Shown: positions 35,536-44,644 of the stretch, in pieces | Layout: every line of letters starts with the position of its first letter | Numbering within the stretch: position 1 is the stretch's first letter | Assembly (NCBI GenBank): GCA_015063125.1 | Contig: SUTB01000001.1 | Span: 62,001 to 126,000, forward strand | DNA: 64,000 nucleotides | Source of the DNA: Thermoplasmata archaeon | GTDB taxonomy: Archaea; Thermoplasmatota; Thermoplasmata; Methanomassiliicoccales; Methanomethylophilaceae | Direction: 5' to 3' | Program-made: the position numbers and the translations under genes | The notes under the pieces: model-generated | What the model was told of the DNA's origin: nothing | The model's database searches: none | Seen by the model: only the letters and a program-made list of their open reading frames with translations

Positions 35536-36063
35536 ATGGAAGTAGACATCGGAAGGAAACGCTTCTCTTTCACTCTTGACGACAGTCTCTCCAGGGAGGA
35601 GATGAAGAAGATCGGCCGTGCAATCCAATACAGGAATCAGAAGAAGATGATCGCTACTGTTTTGGTGATCTCCATCATTATCGTTTTGGTAACCCTTTAC
35701 GTCAGTCGCGTCGCTATATTGCTTTACATAGTCCTACTGGTTCAGGTTGCGGTATACCTGGAGTTTGGATCCAGGAGCATCGTCGACAATCTGAAGAAGA
35801 AGTTCCCGATCAGCTATGATTTCTACGAGGACGGTCTCATCGAGCATGAGGAAGGGAAGGATACCCTCCTGATGTACGATCAGTTCAGCGGCATAAACAT
35901 GAATGAGTACGTCTTCACAATGGTCGGAAAGGGAAGCGAGGTCGTCGTGATCCCCAGGAGTCGTCTCGATGAGGAATCGACAGAGTTGGTCATGAAGCTC
36001 GGAAGGATTCTTGCCAGAAGGAAGAAGAGGGTCCTGAAGACCTCAGGCAAGAACTCATCCTGA
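35536..36063 (+). CDS. Membrane protein with two helices and a cytoplasmic domain
   Basis: The 175-residue protein has a short charged N-terminus, two adjacent membrane helices (about 38-75: MIATVLVISIIIVLVTLYV and ILLYIVLLVQVAVYLEFG) and a C-terminal cytoplasmic domain of about 90 residues with IVDNLKKKFPISYDFYEDGL and VVVIPRSRLDEESTELV. That domain resembles YcxB/PH-like domains. It ends in a basic tail. It is 9 nt after the amber-containing gene, so the two are likely co-transcribed. Function unknown. Confidence 0.7.
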   Translation: MEVDIGRKRFSFTLDDSLSREEMKKIGRAIQYRNQKKMIATVLVISIIIVLVTLYVSRVAILLYIVLLVQVAVYLEFGSRSIVDNLKKKFPISYDFYEDGLIEHEEGKDTLLMYDQFSGINMNEYVFTMVGKGSEVVVIPRSRLDEESTELVMKLGRILARRKKRVLKTSGKNSS

Positions 36064-36100
36064 GCAGTGCACTCTAACGGTCCAAGAGGATTTCAGAGGC

Positions 36101-36108
36101 TTTATATC
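36101..36108 (+). promoter_or_regulatory. TATA box for the four-helix membrane protein
   Basis: TTTATATC is centred 26-27 nt before the ATG at 36131, indicating a leaderless transcript. Confidence 0.65.
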
Positions 36109-36130
36109 GTTCAATCCTGAATGACCATAC

Positions 36131-36541
36131 ATGAGTTACCAGACGTATCTTCCCGCGATCTCGCTGATTGGCGGCATAGTAGGGATTTGGGCATTCCTGA
36201 ATCCATGGATTCTGGGTTTAACCGGAATGGATCTCATAGACAGTTCCTATGAGGATTTCCAGAAGTATCTCCCGATGGTGGCTCTGATCCTCTGCGTTGC
36301 AGTAATGTGCCTATCGGCCTTCAGCATCGTTCTGGGTACGCCATGGTTCATGCCGTTCCTGGTCCTATTCCTAGGCATGGCCGTGCTTCTGGCAACGTCG
36401 TTCTTTACCATGTGGGTCCCAGCGGAGGCAAAGATGGCGCAGGACATGGGCATATGGATCTCATATCTCGCAGGCGCACTGATAATGTTGGGCTCGATCG
36501 TGCAGTATATGACTGCGATGAAGAGAGTTCGCAACTTGTAA
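36131..36541 (+). CDS. Four-helix membrane protein, function unknown
   Basis: The 136-residue protein has four hydrophobic segments (near 8-28, 47-67, 73-93, 108-128) joined by short loops; the first extracellular loop holds GMDLIDSSYEDFQKYL. No motif was recognised. The start is fixed by the TATA box at 36101-36108. It stands alone, with about 300 bp of AT-rich DNA after it. Confidence 0.7.
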   Translation: MSYQTYLPAISLIGGIVGIWAFLNPWILGLTGMDLIDSSYEDFQKYLPMVALILCVAVMCLSAFSIVLGTPWFMPFLVLFLGMAVLLATSFFTMWVPAEAKMAQDMGIWISYLAGALIMLGSIVQYMTAMKRVRNL

Positions 36542-36838
36542 TCCTTCATTTCTAGAAAGGTCGAACTCGCGGGCGGAATTCTAATTGGATATATAGTCCA
36601 ACTTTTATATACCAATTTACCCTTTTAATACGGATCAAAAATCATTAAATACAATGGTAAAAACTGATTCTGCAGTAATTGATAATTTTTAATATGGTAA
36701 AAATGAAATTGAAAGAAAATGAGGCCATTTTCCTACAACCATATAAATAACTATGCCTGATTATGAGTTATCTTTTTAAACCATCAATACAAATTCTAAC
36801 CAACTGAAAGGAAACTGACAGTGTTAGGAGGAAATTCA
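36542..36838 (+). promoter_or_regulatory. AT-rich promoter region of the APC permease
   Basis: About 300 bp without a gene. It contains TATA-like sites (GGATATATAG near 36587-36596, TTTTATATACC near 36604-36614), a dyad TTGGA-TATATAG-TCCAA (36585-36601), and ends with TTAGGAGG before the ATG at 36839. The long AT-rich regulatory region resembles that before mtbC. Confidence 0.5.
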
Positions 36839-38608
36839 ATGGCTAAGCATGGAGTAAGGATCCTTGCCGAAGGTAACAGCCACTCTTTTGGAGGAGGTTT
36901 TACCGAGGAAACGGGTCTGGTCAAATCCATCGACTGGAGGCAGGGAGTCATCATCGCAATGGGTGTGCCCATCCTGATCCTTCCGGGTATTTACGATATT
37001 GCAGGAACCGCCTGGGGACTCAGTATCTTCATTTGGACCATCTCCGTTATCCAAGGTTTCGCTCAAAATCTTGCCATCGGTGAGTTGGCAGCTGCACTCG
37101 AGACACCCGGTATTGGTGGTTGTGCGCAGAAGATTTTCACGAAACCGAATGGAGGGAGATTCGGTGTTGGAAAATTCATGGGAGCGTTCACGGCATGGTC
37201 GTATTGGTTCACGTGGACCCCTGTTATCCCGATTTTCACTTGTACTGCGATCGATTACATCACCAAATATCTGGAGTATGGTCTCGGAATAGGACCGTTC
37301 GATGACAACATTATGTTCGCATTCCAGATCCTGTTCGGTATCGCAGTTTACAGTCTGATTATCTATGTCGGTTCCAAAGGATTGTCCGGCGGAGCGAAGA
37401 TGGGACTCATCCTCGCTTTGATCGCTATCGTCCCGCTGCTCGTCGTCGTCATAACGCCGTTGATCGGTGCTACCGTAGGCGACGCATCGTCCGGCCTTAC
37501 CGGATTCTCCCTGGACAGGATATTCGAGAACCTTGTCCCCGAAGGATGGGGCTGGGGTGCCGGCGACTTCATGATGGTCTTTGGAATGTTCGCGTATGCT
37601 CAGTGGTGTGCATGCGCTTGGGAGTCCGCTGCAACCTATGGAGCAGAGTACAAGACCCCTGGAAAGGACGTACCGAAGGCGCTCATCTCCGCAGGTCTCA
37701 TCTGTCTTGCATTGTACTTCATGGTACCGTTCGTCGTATATGGAATGATGACTCCTGGTCAGATCGATGACTGGGGAATCTCCACCATGTACCCGATCGC
37801 ACAGTTCGACTTCGGAAGCATCGGATTGGTCATTGCGCTGATCTTGTTCACCGCAGCGATGATCATGCTTATCCAGACCGCATTCCTCGGTTCCTCGAGG
37901 ACCCTGTACTTCATGGGTCACGAGGGTAACATGCCCAAGATCTTCACCTACACCAATAAGAACGGTGCGCCTCTCGTGGCCATGTTCTTCCAGTTCACCA
38001 TGGGTGTGATCTTTGTCATCATCATCCACTTCGGTTCTGTGGGAATGATCCTGGCAGCATCCTCATTCGGATTCTGTTTCGCATTGGGTTCTGCGATGCT
38101 CGCATACATCACTTCGTACAGGAACCCCAGGTTCAAGGACCTCGAGAGGCCCTTCAAGGCCCCCAAGGGATGGTACTATGTGGCCTGTTTCCTGTGCATC
38201 TATCAGTGGTTCGTCCTGATCCCCTGTCTCGCATTCTGGTGCATAAACGGCGGAATCGAGAACGGATTGTTCTCCGTTGTCATCGGTGCCATCATCCTGT
38301 TGATCTATGTCCCTGTCTGGGTCATCCTCCAGTGGAGGGCCGGAAAGGCTGAGGAGAGCTGCTACATCTGCGGAAAGTCCGTGGAGGACTACAACTCCTA
38401 CATCCTGAACGACTCCCACCGCGACTTCGCGGAGCACCAGGACAAGATGGATGAGATGGATTCTCTGCCCATCGTACTCGTCGGAGACATCTACGTCAAC
38501 ATGTGCCCGATCTGCTACGAGCTCACTTTCGGTACCGCCAATGTCGATGGCAAGGGCTCGAAGATAAAGAACTACATGGATGTCGAAAGGTATTACGACA
38601 AGGAGTGA
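36839..38608 (+). CDS. APC-family permease with C-terminal Cys-rich domain
   Basis: The 589-residue protein begins MAKHGVRILAEGNSHSFGGG and has about 12 membrane helices of the amino acid/polyamine/organocation (APC) type (GVIIAMGVPILILPGIYDIAG near the start; GSSRTLYFMGHEGNMPKIF in the middle). After the last helix there is a soluble tail of about 90 residues with CYICGK (near 508) and CPICYE (near 555), a probable zinc-binding pair. Methanogen monomethylamine permeases belong to the same superfamily, so amine or amino-acid import is plausible; the substrate is not proven. TTAGGAGG at 36825-36832 gives a strong start. Confidence 0.75.
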   Translation: MAKHGVRILAEGNSHSFGGGFTEETGLVKSIDWRQGVIIAMGVPILILPGIYDIAGTAWGLSIFIWTISVIQGFAQNLAIGELAAALETPGIGGCAQKIFTKPNGGRFGVGKFMGAFTAWSYWFTWTPVIPIFTCTAIDYITKYLEYGLGIGPFDDNIMFAFQILFGIAVYSLIIYVGSKGLSGGAKMGLILALIAIVPLLVVVITPLIGATVGDASSGLTGFSLDRIFENLVPEGWGWGAGDFMMVFGMFAYAQWCACAWESAATYGAEYKTPGKDVPKALISAGLICLALYFMVPFVVYGMMTPGQIDDWGISTMYPIAQFDFGSIGLVIALILFTAAMIMLIQTAFLGSSRTLYFMGHEGNMPKIFTYTNKNGAPLVAMFFQFTMGVIFVIIIHFGSVGMILAASSFGFCFALGSAMLAYITSYRNPRFKDLERPFKAPKGWYYVACFLCIYQWFVLIPCLAFWCINGGIENGLFSVVIGAIILLIYVPVWVILQWRAGKAEESCYICGKSVEDYNSYILNDSHRDFAEHQDKMDEMDSLPIVLVGDIYVNMCPICYELTFGTANVDGKGSKIKNYMDVERYYDKE

Positions 38609-38616
38609 AACTGTTT

Positions 38617-38635
38617 CGAGGGGGAGACCCCCTCG
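38617..38635 (+). terminator. Terminator of the APC permease
   Basis: CGAGGGGG (38617-38624), AGA, CCCCCTCG (38628-38635), 9 nt after the stop. The T-run is weak. Confidence 0.7.
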
Positions 38636-38677
38636 TCCAACCCCTTTATAGTAAGATAACTCTTACGCGACCTACTG

Positions 38678-38687
38678 TTTTATAAAT
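38678..38687 (+). promoter_or_regulatory. Promoter of the S13-S4-S11-Rpo3 operon
   Basis: TTTATAAATA is a near-consensus TATA box. A start about 25 nt downstream would give a leader of roughly 110 nt before rpsM. Confidence 0.7.
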
Positions 38688-38704
38688 AAGAAGAACATCC
38701 CGCC

Positions 38705-38752
38705 GTTTACGTAAACTCAGGACCCACTCTCTAAATGGGAGTGAAAACTGAG
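38705..38752 (+). promoter_or_regulatory. Foldable leader of the ribosomal-protein operon
   Basis: The leader contains the palindrome GTTTACGTAAAC (38705-38716). It is followed by a two-part stem: CTCAG (38716-38720) with CTGAG (38748-38752), enclosing CACTC (38725-38729) with GAGTG (38739-38743). It lies between the promoter and the GGAGG before rpsM. Feedback by a ribosomal protein is a hypothesis; the two folds share one base and may be alternatives. Confidence 0.5.
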
Positions 38753-38818
38753 AGCCCTTTCCGGAAGGAAAAGAGCTTGATTGAATCCCTTTGGGGATCA
38801 TTTACGGAGGAATGAAAA

Positions 38819-39292
38819 ATGGCCAAAGCGAAGAAAGACTCGCAGCAGACCGAGGATGAGAACTTCAACTACATCGTCCGTATCGTCAACTCCGATATCG
38901 ACGGTCAGAAGAGGACAGTCATCGGCCTTCAGAGCATCAAGGGAGTCGGAAAGAGGGTCGCACAGATCGTTGCCAAGAAGGCACAGGTCGACCCGTCCGT
39001 CAAGATCGGATCCCTCCCCGACGACAAAGTGAAAGAGATCGAGGCACTCGTCAAGTCCTACGTCGAGTACGCCCCCACATGGGCTATCAACAGGCAGATG
39101 GACTACGAGACCGGAGCCGACATGCACCTGTTCGGACAGGACCTGGAGATCATCCAGAAAGAGGATGTCAACAGGATGAAGATGATCCGCTGCTACCGCG
39201 GAATCAGGCATGAGACCCACCACAAGGTAAGGGGTCAGAGGACTCGCTCGAACGGAAGACACGGACTCACCATGGGAGTCTCCAAGAAATGA
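38819..39292 (+). CDS. rpsM: Small ribosomal subunit protein S13 (uS13)
   Basis: The 157-residue archaeal-type S13 starts MAKAKKDSQQTEDENFNYIV and carries the H2TH region LQSIKGVGKRVAQIVAKKA and the C-terminal CYRGIRHETHHKVRGQRTRS that contacts tRNA and 16S rRNA. GGAGGAATGAAAA precedes the ATG. It is the first gene of the operon with rpsD, rpsK and rpoD, the standard archaeal order. Confidence 0.97.
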   Translation: MAKAKKDSQQTEDENFNYIVRIVNSDIDGQKRTVIGLQSIKGVGKRVAQIVAKKAQVDPSVKIGSLPDDKVKEIEALVKSYVEYAPTWAINRQMDYETGADMHLFGQDLEIIQKEDVNRMKMIRCYRGIRHETHHKVRGQRTRSNGRHGLTMGVSKK

Positions 39293-39303
39293 AGGTGGTT
39301 TGA

Positions 39304-39951
39304 ATGGGAGATCCTAAGTTTTCAAGAAAGACATATGACACCCCCTCGCACCCCTGGCAGGGAGAGAGGATCAAGGCTGAGGTCGAGGTCGTCAACGCCT
39401 TCGGACTCAAGAACAAGAGAGAGGTTTGGAAGGCTCAGACCGTCCTCAGGAACCTGAGGGGACAGTCCAGGACACTCCAGGCACGTCTCAGAACAGGCGA
39501 TGCGCAGGCAAAGATCGAGGCAGACGCCCTTCTCGCGAAGTGCGGAAGGCTCGGATTCCTCACCACTGACGCTACCCTGAACGACATCCTCACACTGAAG
39601 GACGAGGATGTTCTCTCACGCCGTCTCCAGACTATCGTCTACGAGAAGGGACTGTCCAGCACAATCAAGCAGGCAAGGCAGATGATCACTCACGGACACA
39701 TCTTCGTGAACGGACACAAAGTCACCGTTCCCGGATACATCGTCACCAGGAAGGAGGAGTCCTCAATCGAGTACAACCCCTCCTCGCCCTTCACCGACGA
39801 GATGCACCCCATGAGGATCTCGGCAGAGCAGGCAGCAGAGAACGCCGCGATCAGGGCCAAGGCGGACGCAGAGGCAGAGGCCGCAGCCGCCGCAGCAGCA
39901 AAGGCAGACGCGGAAGAGGCAGGAATTACAATCGAGGATGGTGAGCAGTGA
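39304..39951 (+). CDS. rpsD: Small ribosomal subunit protein S4 (uS4)
   Basis: The 215-residue protein has the archaeal S4 start [20 protein letters not shown] and an S4 RNA-binding domain ([20 protein letters not shown], then [17 protein letters not shown]). S4 is a primary 16S rRNA binder. The C-terminal 30 residues are an Ala/Glu-rich extension ([17 protein letters not shown]), longer than in many archaea. Its stop overlaps the rpsK start (TGATG). Confidence 0.97.
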   Translation: MGDPKFSRKTYDTPSHPWQGERIKAEVEVVNAFGLKNKREVWKAQTVLRNLRGQSRTLQARLRTGDAQAKIEADALLAKCGRLGFLTTDATLNDILTLKDEDVLSRRLQTIVYEKGLSSTIKQARQMITHGHIFVNGHKVTVPGYIVTRKEESSIEYNPSSPFTDEMHPMRISAEQAAENAAIRAKADAEAEAAAAAAAKADAEEAGITIEDGEQ

Positions 39952-40337
39952 TGGCCGCAAAATGGGGAGTCGCTAACATCTTTGCTAGCTACAACAACGT
40001 CATGATCACATTGACAGACATCACCGGAGCAGAGACCGTTGCAAAGGTCACCGGTGGAATGGTCGTAAAGCAGGCGAAGGACCAGTCTTCGCCTTACGCG
40101 GCACAGAGGGCAGCCGAGAAGATTGCCGAGGTCGCTAAGGAGAAGGAATACGTCGGAATCCACGTCAGGGTACGTGCTCCCGGAGGAAACAAGTCCGTAT
40201 CGCCTGGACCCGGTGCTCAGGCCGCAATCCGTGCTCTCACAAGGGCCGGACTCAAGATCGGTCGCATCGAGGATGTCACACCCATACCGCACGACGGAAC
40301 CAAGAAGAAGGGCGGACGCAGAGGACGCAGGGTCTGA
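39951..40337 (+). CDS. rpsK: Small ribosomal subunit protein S11 (uS11)
   Basis: The 128-residue protein has family signatures [20 protein letters not shown] and [20 protein letters not shown]11 lines the platform near the mRNA exit. ATG at 39951 overlaps the rpsD stop; a GTG one codon earlier is possible but the ATG has GGTGAG upstream at good distance. Confidence 0.97.
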   Translation: MAAKWGVANIFASYNNVMITLTDITGAETVAKVTGGMVVKQAKDQSSPYAAQRAAEKIAEVAKEKEYVGIHVRVRAPGGNKSVSPGPGAQAAIRALTRAGLKIGRIEDVTPIPHDGTKKKGGRRGRRV

Positions 40338-40349
40338 GGGGGATATCCC

Positions 40350-41192
40350 ATGGACATAGAGATTATCGAAATGGCCGACAGGAAGGCAAAGTTCGTACTC
40401 AGGAACTCTTCCCCGGCCATGGCGAATGCGCTCAGGAGAACGCTCCTGTCCGACATACCCAAGATGGCTATCGACAGTGTGGAATTCTACACCGGTAAGA
40501 TCGAGGGTGACGACGGTAAGGAGTATGAGAGCATCACGCCCTTGTTCGAGGAGATCATCGCCCACAGGATGGGAATGCTCCCTGTACCCACTGATCTTGA
40601 TCTGTTCGTACCCAAGAGCGAGTGCGAATGCGGAGGAGAGGGTTGCCCCAGCTGTACCATCATCTACAGCCTGAAGAAGACCGGACCCGCAACGGTCCTG
40701 TCCTCTGACCTGCAGCCTCTCGGACCCAACCCGGAGAAGCTCAGGATCGTCGATGAGTTCATCCCGATCGTCGAGCTGACCGCGGATCAGGGCATCACCG
40801 TGTACGCGAAAGCTGTAATGGGAACGGCCAAGAAGCATGTGAAGTGGCAGGTCTGCAACGGTGTCGGATACAAGTACATGCCCGTCATCGAGATCGACCC
40901 CAAGCACGCTGCCGATCTCCAGGTCGTCAAGTGCGCAGAGCTCTGCCCTGCCGGACTCGAAGTCAAGGGAAAGAAGCTGGTCGTCAAGGACCCCGTCGCA
41001 TGCGGATACGCAAGGGGATGCCTCGAGAAACTGGACGAGACAGAAGGAATCACCGTCAACTGGGATGACTCCAACTTCCTGTTCAAGTACGAGACAGACG
41101 GTTCCCTTACCGCTCAGCAGGCGCTCGATATCGCTTTAGAAGTCCTCTCCAAAGAGGCAAAGGACTTCGCAGGCGACATCGCTGCACTTTGA
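40350..41192 (+). CDS. rpoD: DNA-directed RNA polymerase subunit D (Rpo3)
   Basis: The 280-residue protein is the archaeal alpha-like assembly subunit. N-terminal NSSPAMANALRRTLLSDIPK is the dimerisation signature. A Cys-rich stretch (CECGGEGCPSC near 91-101) and a ferredoxin-like insert (CAELCPAGL...CGYARGC near 194-230) are present, the latter able to hold an Fe-S cluster in many archaea. The C-terminal helix QALDIALEVLSKEAKDFAG completes the fold. It is the last gene of the operon; the terminator follows. Confidence 0.96.
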   Translation: MDIEIIEMADRKAKFVLRNSSPAMANALRRTLLSDIPKMAIDSVEFYTGKIEGDDGKEYESITPLFEEIIAHRMGMLPVPTDLDLFVPKSECECGGEGCPSCTIIYSLKKTGPATVLSSDLQPLGPNPEKLRIVDEFIPIVELTADQGITVYAKAVMGTAKKHVKWQVCNGVGYKYMPVIEIDPKHAADLQVVKCAELCPAGLEVKGKKLVVKDPVACGYARGCLEKLDETEGITVNWDDSNFLFKYETDGSLTAQQALDIALEVLSKEAKDFAGDIAAL

Positions 41193-41201
41193 AACATTTC
41201 A

Positions 41202-41219
41202 CCCCTCCGTAAGGAGGGG
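41202..41219 (+). terminator. Terminator after rpoD
   Basis: CCCCTCC (41202-41208), GTAA-type loop, GGAGGGG (41213-41219), then CTTATTCTC. It lies 10 nt after the stop. Confidence 0.8.
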
Positions 41220-41251
41220 CTTATTCTCTATCCATTATCAATATTGTAAGC

Positions 41252-44200
41252 TCAGAAGAAATCGGAGAGCTTGCACTTCTTGATCTTGTCGTTCTCGAAA
41301 ACCGAGTTCATGTTCATCTCGAGGATATCGATCCTCTCCCTTGTGTAGGGGTCGAGACCATACTTCTCGCCGATGTTCTTCGAGATCTCCAGATACTTCT
41401 TGACGGATGCCTCGTGAACGGTGAGGTTCAGAGGGTTATTGCACTTGTAGCAGCATCCGCTCAAGGTCATCCTGCGGTATTTGGCGCCACAGTTGGTGCA
41501 TCTTACGGTCTGCGTGGAGAAGCTCCTGAGGTTTCCGATCATGTCGGGCATGAAGTGCTTGTTCAGGACACGGACGGCCACATCCTTCTCGTCGACGGCG
41601 CGAAGCTTCTTCCCGAGCATTAGCTGTGCATCCATCTTGTCCTTCATGGATTCCAATGTGGTGTATGCCGAGTACTTCGGGCCGTTGGCGATGTCGTTGG
41701 TGTCATGTGTGAATCCGAGCCCCTCGTATTGCCTGTATGTCCCGATGCGTCCTGCGATGAGGTCCATGCACTTCTCTATCTCCTTGGGTTCCTTCATGGC
41801 CATGGCAGCCTCATAGAGCTCAAGCGGGTATTCCCTCAAGCAATCCACGTTGTGGGCCTCCTTGTCGATCTCGTTAGGATCAAGCCTGGTGGTCAGAACC
41901 AGAGGTGCATCCATGAGTCCTCCTCTCCTGTCCGGCAGGAAGCTCCTGGAGAAGTTCAGCAAAGCGTCCAGTCCGAGCATGAGACAGTCCTCGTCACCGT
42001 CGCAGTTCCTTCTCTTCGCAGCGTGGAAGAATGGGTGTCCGTAACATCCGCGGACATCCGCATACCCTATGATACGGCACAGGATGCAACCGGAAGTGTG
42101 GGGCGCGAGTCCGAAGACCAGGTTCCCTATCAGGTCGGTCCTGTTGTTGACGTTGTAGTAGCGCGGGAGGTGATACAGCATCTCCAGCTCGTCATCCAGA
42201 TATGTGGCGACCCTTGCAAGGTAGTCCCCGCAGTCCTTGGCGGGAACGACATCCTGAACTTTGATCTCGCAGATCTGCTCAGGGTCCACCAACGGGTCTC
42301 CGTTCCAATCTGTGGTATAGCCGAGCTCATGAGCCTTCTCGATGGAGAGGCCGATCTCCCTCGGTTTGAAGTGTGTGAGTGGGATGTCGGTCATATCGAA
42401 ACGGACGGTACCGTCCTTGAACACAGATATGCCGTTCTTGCTCCTCAGGATTCCCTTCTCCAGAGGCTCGACCGTTTTCAGTTTGGAGATGAGGGTGTCG
42501 GTGCACTTGACGTCGCCCGGGCTCTTGATCCCGAGGTTCTCGCAAGCTGCATCCAGCTCCTGTTGGAGGTCGATCTCCATCTCGGCAGGTCCGGATCCTC
42601 CGAAATCGGATTTCACCGGTGTGTACACTGTGTGGACTTTGCAGTCCCTGCACCAGTTCCTGAAGGTCATCTTTTTGCATTCCGGACATCTTCTGTTGCC
42701 CACGGTGGCTCTCAGCTTGGCAGACCTGCTCTCGCTGCGGAGAGTGGATGAAAGCAGGCTGATGGCAGCACCGATCTCCCTGCCCGCCTTGGGGTCGTCC
42801 CCAACGGGGAACACACAGTGCAACTTGGGCTGAAGCTCACGCTCCTTCGCTTTCTCGGGGCGGCCCATCCTAGTGCCTATGCGGGTCATGGCCCTTGCCC
42901 TGACCTCGTATCCCGCAGCCTTGCTGACAGCTTCCAATGTGGAGCTTCCTTCGAGCTCCGGGCCTGCGGTGAGCTTTCCTCCGTCATGTTTGATGCCCAT
43001 GCCGTCCAGCATGGGTTCTGAGTATCTCTCGTCGATGATGACCTTCTTCTCGACCACGCGGTGGGGTACGCAGATGTCCTGCAGTACTTTCTTGGATTCC
43101 GGCTCTAGGTCTACTGTCAGGTTCTTTCCGTCGAACGTTCCCGTGGCGATGACATGTTCCCTCAGGAGCTTGATGTCGTCCAGCTGCATATCCGACCAGA
43201 ACATGTTGAACTTGGGATGAAGGGGGACGCCGAGCTGTGCGCACATCTCCTTAGCACGCTCGTACGTGGGATCCATCCAGTCCGCTGGAAGGTCTCCCTT
43301 CCTCTGAATCTCCAGCTTATGCCATTCCACAGGGTATCCGCAGGGCACCAATGTATGGTTGTTCTCGCAGAACTCTCCGAATGGGACAAGGATCTCTCCG
43401 TTGTCCAGGATCTCGGAGATCCTGCTTCTGACTGCAAGAACCTCTTCCTTGGTCTGACAGTATACGACGTCCCCGTTCTTCAGGAGGACCGTCGGCCCTT
43501 CCAGGACGTCACACGGTGTGACGACACATGCCTTTCCGGGCCTCTCGATCTTTAGCTGTGTACCGATGGCCATGAAGTCGTCCATGACGTACATGCTGGC
43601 GGTGCTGTAGGCAAGGGAGGCAAGACCCGATGTCCTGGCCCTCCCGTATCTGAGTCTGAATCCTCCTACGCGGCACGGATGACCGAAGATCGGACGGCCT
43701 GCGACGATGTCCCTGAGGTACTTGTCCAGAGGCTGCACCTTCTTCTCCACGGGCTTATCTTCCGCCTTTTTCTCAGGCTCCTTGGTCTTGTGTGCGTCAA
43801 GGTACTGTCCGATGAACTCCCATCCTGGGATGTTCAGCTTGTCGACGTGCTTCTTCAGCTTCGCAGCCTTTTGACACATACCCTCGGCAATGACCAGAAC
43901 GGCTCCTCCCCTGACACGGTTGGTGTCTATCCTGGGCAGGTCCCTGAATCCTGAGATCTCGATCTGTTCCGTTCCTTCTCCATCGACGCATATGGGGCAG
44001 TTGCTGACGATGAGGTGGATCTCTTCTGCCGTGGGGGAGTACTGAAGGTGCTGACATTGCTTGTAGAGCGGGATCTCCTCGTCGAATCTCTTGATCTCTC
44101 CCTCTGTGGGGATGTACTTCCCGATACCGAGCTCCCTCCTCACGACGTCCGCGATGAGGACGCTCATTGCCTGGGCGGTTCCTCCCGCGGCACGGATGGG

Positions 44201-44644
44201 TCCGGCGAACAGAAGGTCGACATAAGATGATCCGTCGTCGTTCTTCCTTATCCTCGTCTCCGCTATACCTTCAAGCGGAGCGACCAGGATTCCCTCGGTC
44301 AGAACGGCCAATCCCACCCTTGTTGCCCTGTCCAGAGCCTGCTCCAAACTGTCAGCGGGCCATTTGGCGACTTCCTTGGCGGTCAGCAGACAGGCGACCT
44401 CACGGTTTCCTGCCTCCTTGGTCTTCTCCCTGATGATCTCGGCCACGCCCTTGACGTTGTAATCCTTGAGTAGCTCCTCGCATCTGGAAGCAAGGTCCTC
44501 AGCCTGAGGGACATCCACATAGTCCTCGGGATCGTATCCCATCGCTCTCGCTTTGGTGGCGATCGCGTAGATCTCATCCTTCTTGGCGTTGAGTTCCGTG
44601 AAGTATTGGGCCATCGCCTCGCTGAATACCGGGCCGGCCATCAT
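41252..44644 (-). CDS. polC: DNA polymerase D large subunit (DP2)
   Basis: The 1130-residue catalytic subunit of the archaeal replicative polymerase D. The catalytic-core motif AAKRRNCDGDEDCLMLGLDA holds the conserved acidic residues. The C-terminus has zinc-binding CTNCGAKYRRMTLSGCCYKC. The length is normal, and the sequence shows no intein at the usual sites. It begins MMAGPVFSEAMAQYFTELNA; the ATG overlaps the stop of the upstream GTPase gene (ATGATGA), so the two are co-translated. The small subunit DP1 is not in the window. Confidence 0.97.
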   Translation of the reverse strand: MMAGPVFSEAMAQYFTELNAKKDEIYAIATKARAMGYDPEDYVDVPQAEDLASRCEELLKDYNVKGVAEIIREKTKEAGNREVACLLTAKEVAKWPADSLEQALDRATRVGLAVLTEGILVAPLEGIAETRIRKNDDGSSYVDLLFAGPIRAAGGTAQAMSVLIADVVRRELGIGKYIPTEGEIKRFDEEIPLYKQCQHLQYSPTAEEIHLIVSNCPICVDGEGTEQIEISGFRDLPRIDTNRVRGGAVLVIAEGMCQKAAKLKKHVDKLNIPGWEFIGQYLDAHKTKEPEKKAEDKPVEKKVQPLDKYLRDIVAGRPIFGHPCRVGGFRLRYGRARTSGLASLAYSTASMYVMDDFMAIGTQLKIERPGKACVVTPCDVLEGPTVLLKNGDVVYCQTKEEVLAVRSRISEILDNGEILVPFGEFCENNHTLVPCGYPVEWHKLEIQRKGDLPADWMDPTYERAKEMCAQLGVPLHPKFNMFWSDMQLDDIKLLREHVIATGTFDGKNLTVDLEPESKKVLQDICVPHRVVEKKVIIDERYSEPMLDGMGIKHDGGKLTAGPELEGSSTLEAVSKAAGYEVRARAMTRIGTRMGRPEKAKERELQPKLHCVFPVGDDPKAGREIGAAISLLSSTLRSESRSAKLRATVGNRRCPECKKMTFRNWCRDCKVHTVYTPVKSDFGGSGPAEMEIDLQQELDAACENLGIKSPGDVKCTDTLISKLKTVEPLEKGILRSKNGISVFKDGTVRFDMTDIPLTHFKPREIGLSIEKAHELGYTTDWNGDPLVDPEQICEIKVQDVVPAKDCGDYLARVATYLDDELEMLYHLPRYYNVNNRTDLIGNLVFGLAPHTSGCILCRIIGYADVRGCYGHPFFHAAKRRNCDGDEDCLMLGLDALLNFSRSFLPDRRGGLMDAPLVLTTRLDPNEIDKEAHNVDCLREYPLELYEAAMAMKEPKEIEKCMDLIAGRIGTYRQYEGLGFTHDTNDIANGPKYSAYTTLESMKDKMDAQLMLGKKLRAVDEKDVAVRVLNKHFMPDMIGNLRSFSTQTVRCTNCGAKYRRMTLSGCCYKCNNPLNLTVHEASVKKYLEISKNIGEKYGLDPYTRERIDILEMNMNSVFENDKIKKCKLSDFF

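Noticed and set aside
36836-38029. 397-codon minus-strand frame opposite the APC permease
   Set aside because: The plus strand has a strong ribosome-binding site and twelve membrane helices; the minus frame is an antisense shadow.
41252-44644. Intein in the DP2 polymerase gene
   Set aside because: Length is normal for an intein-free DP2 and the NCDGDED region is uninterrupted.
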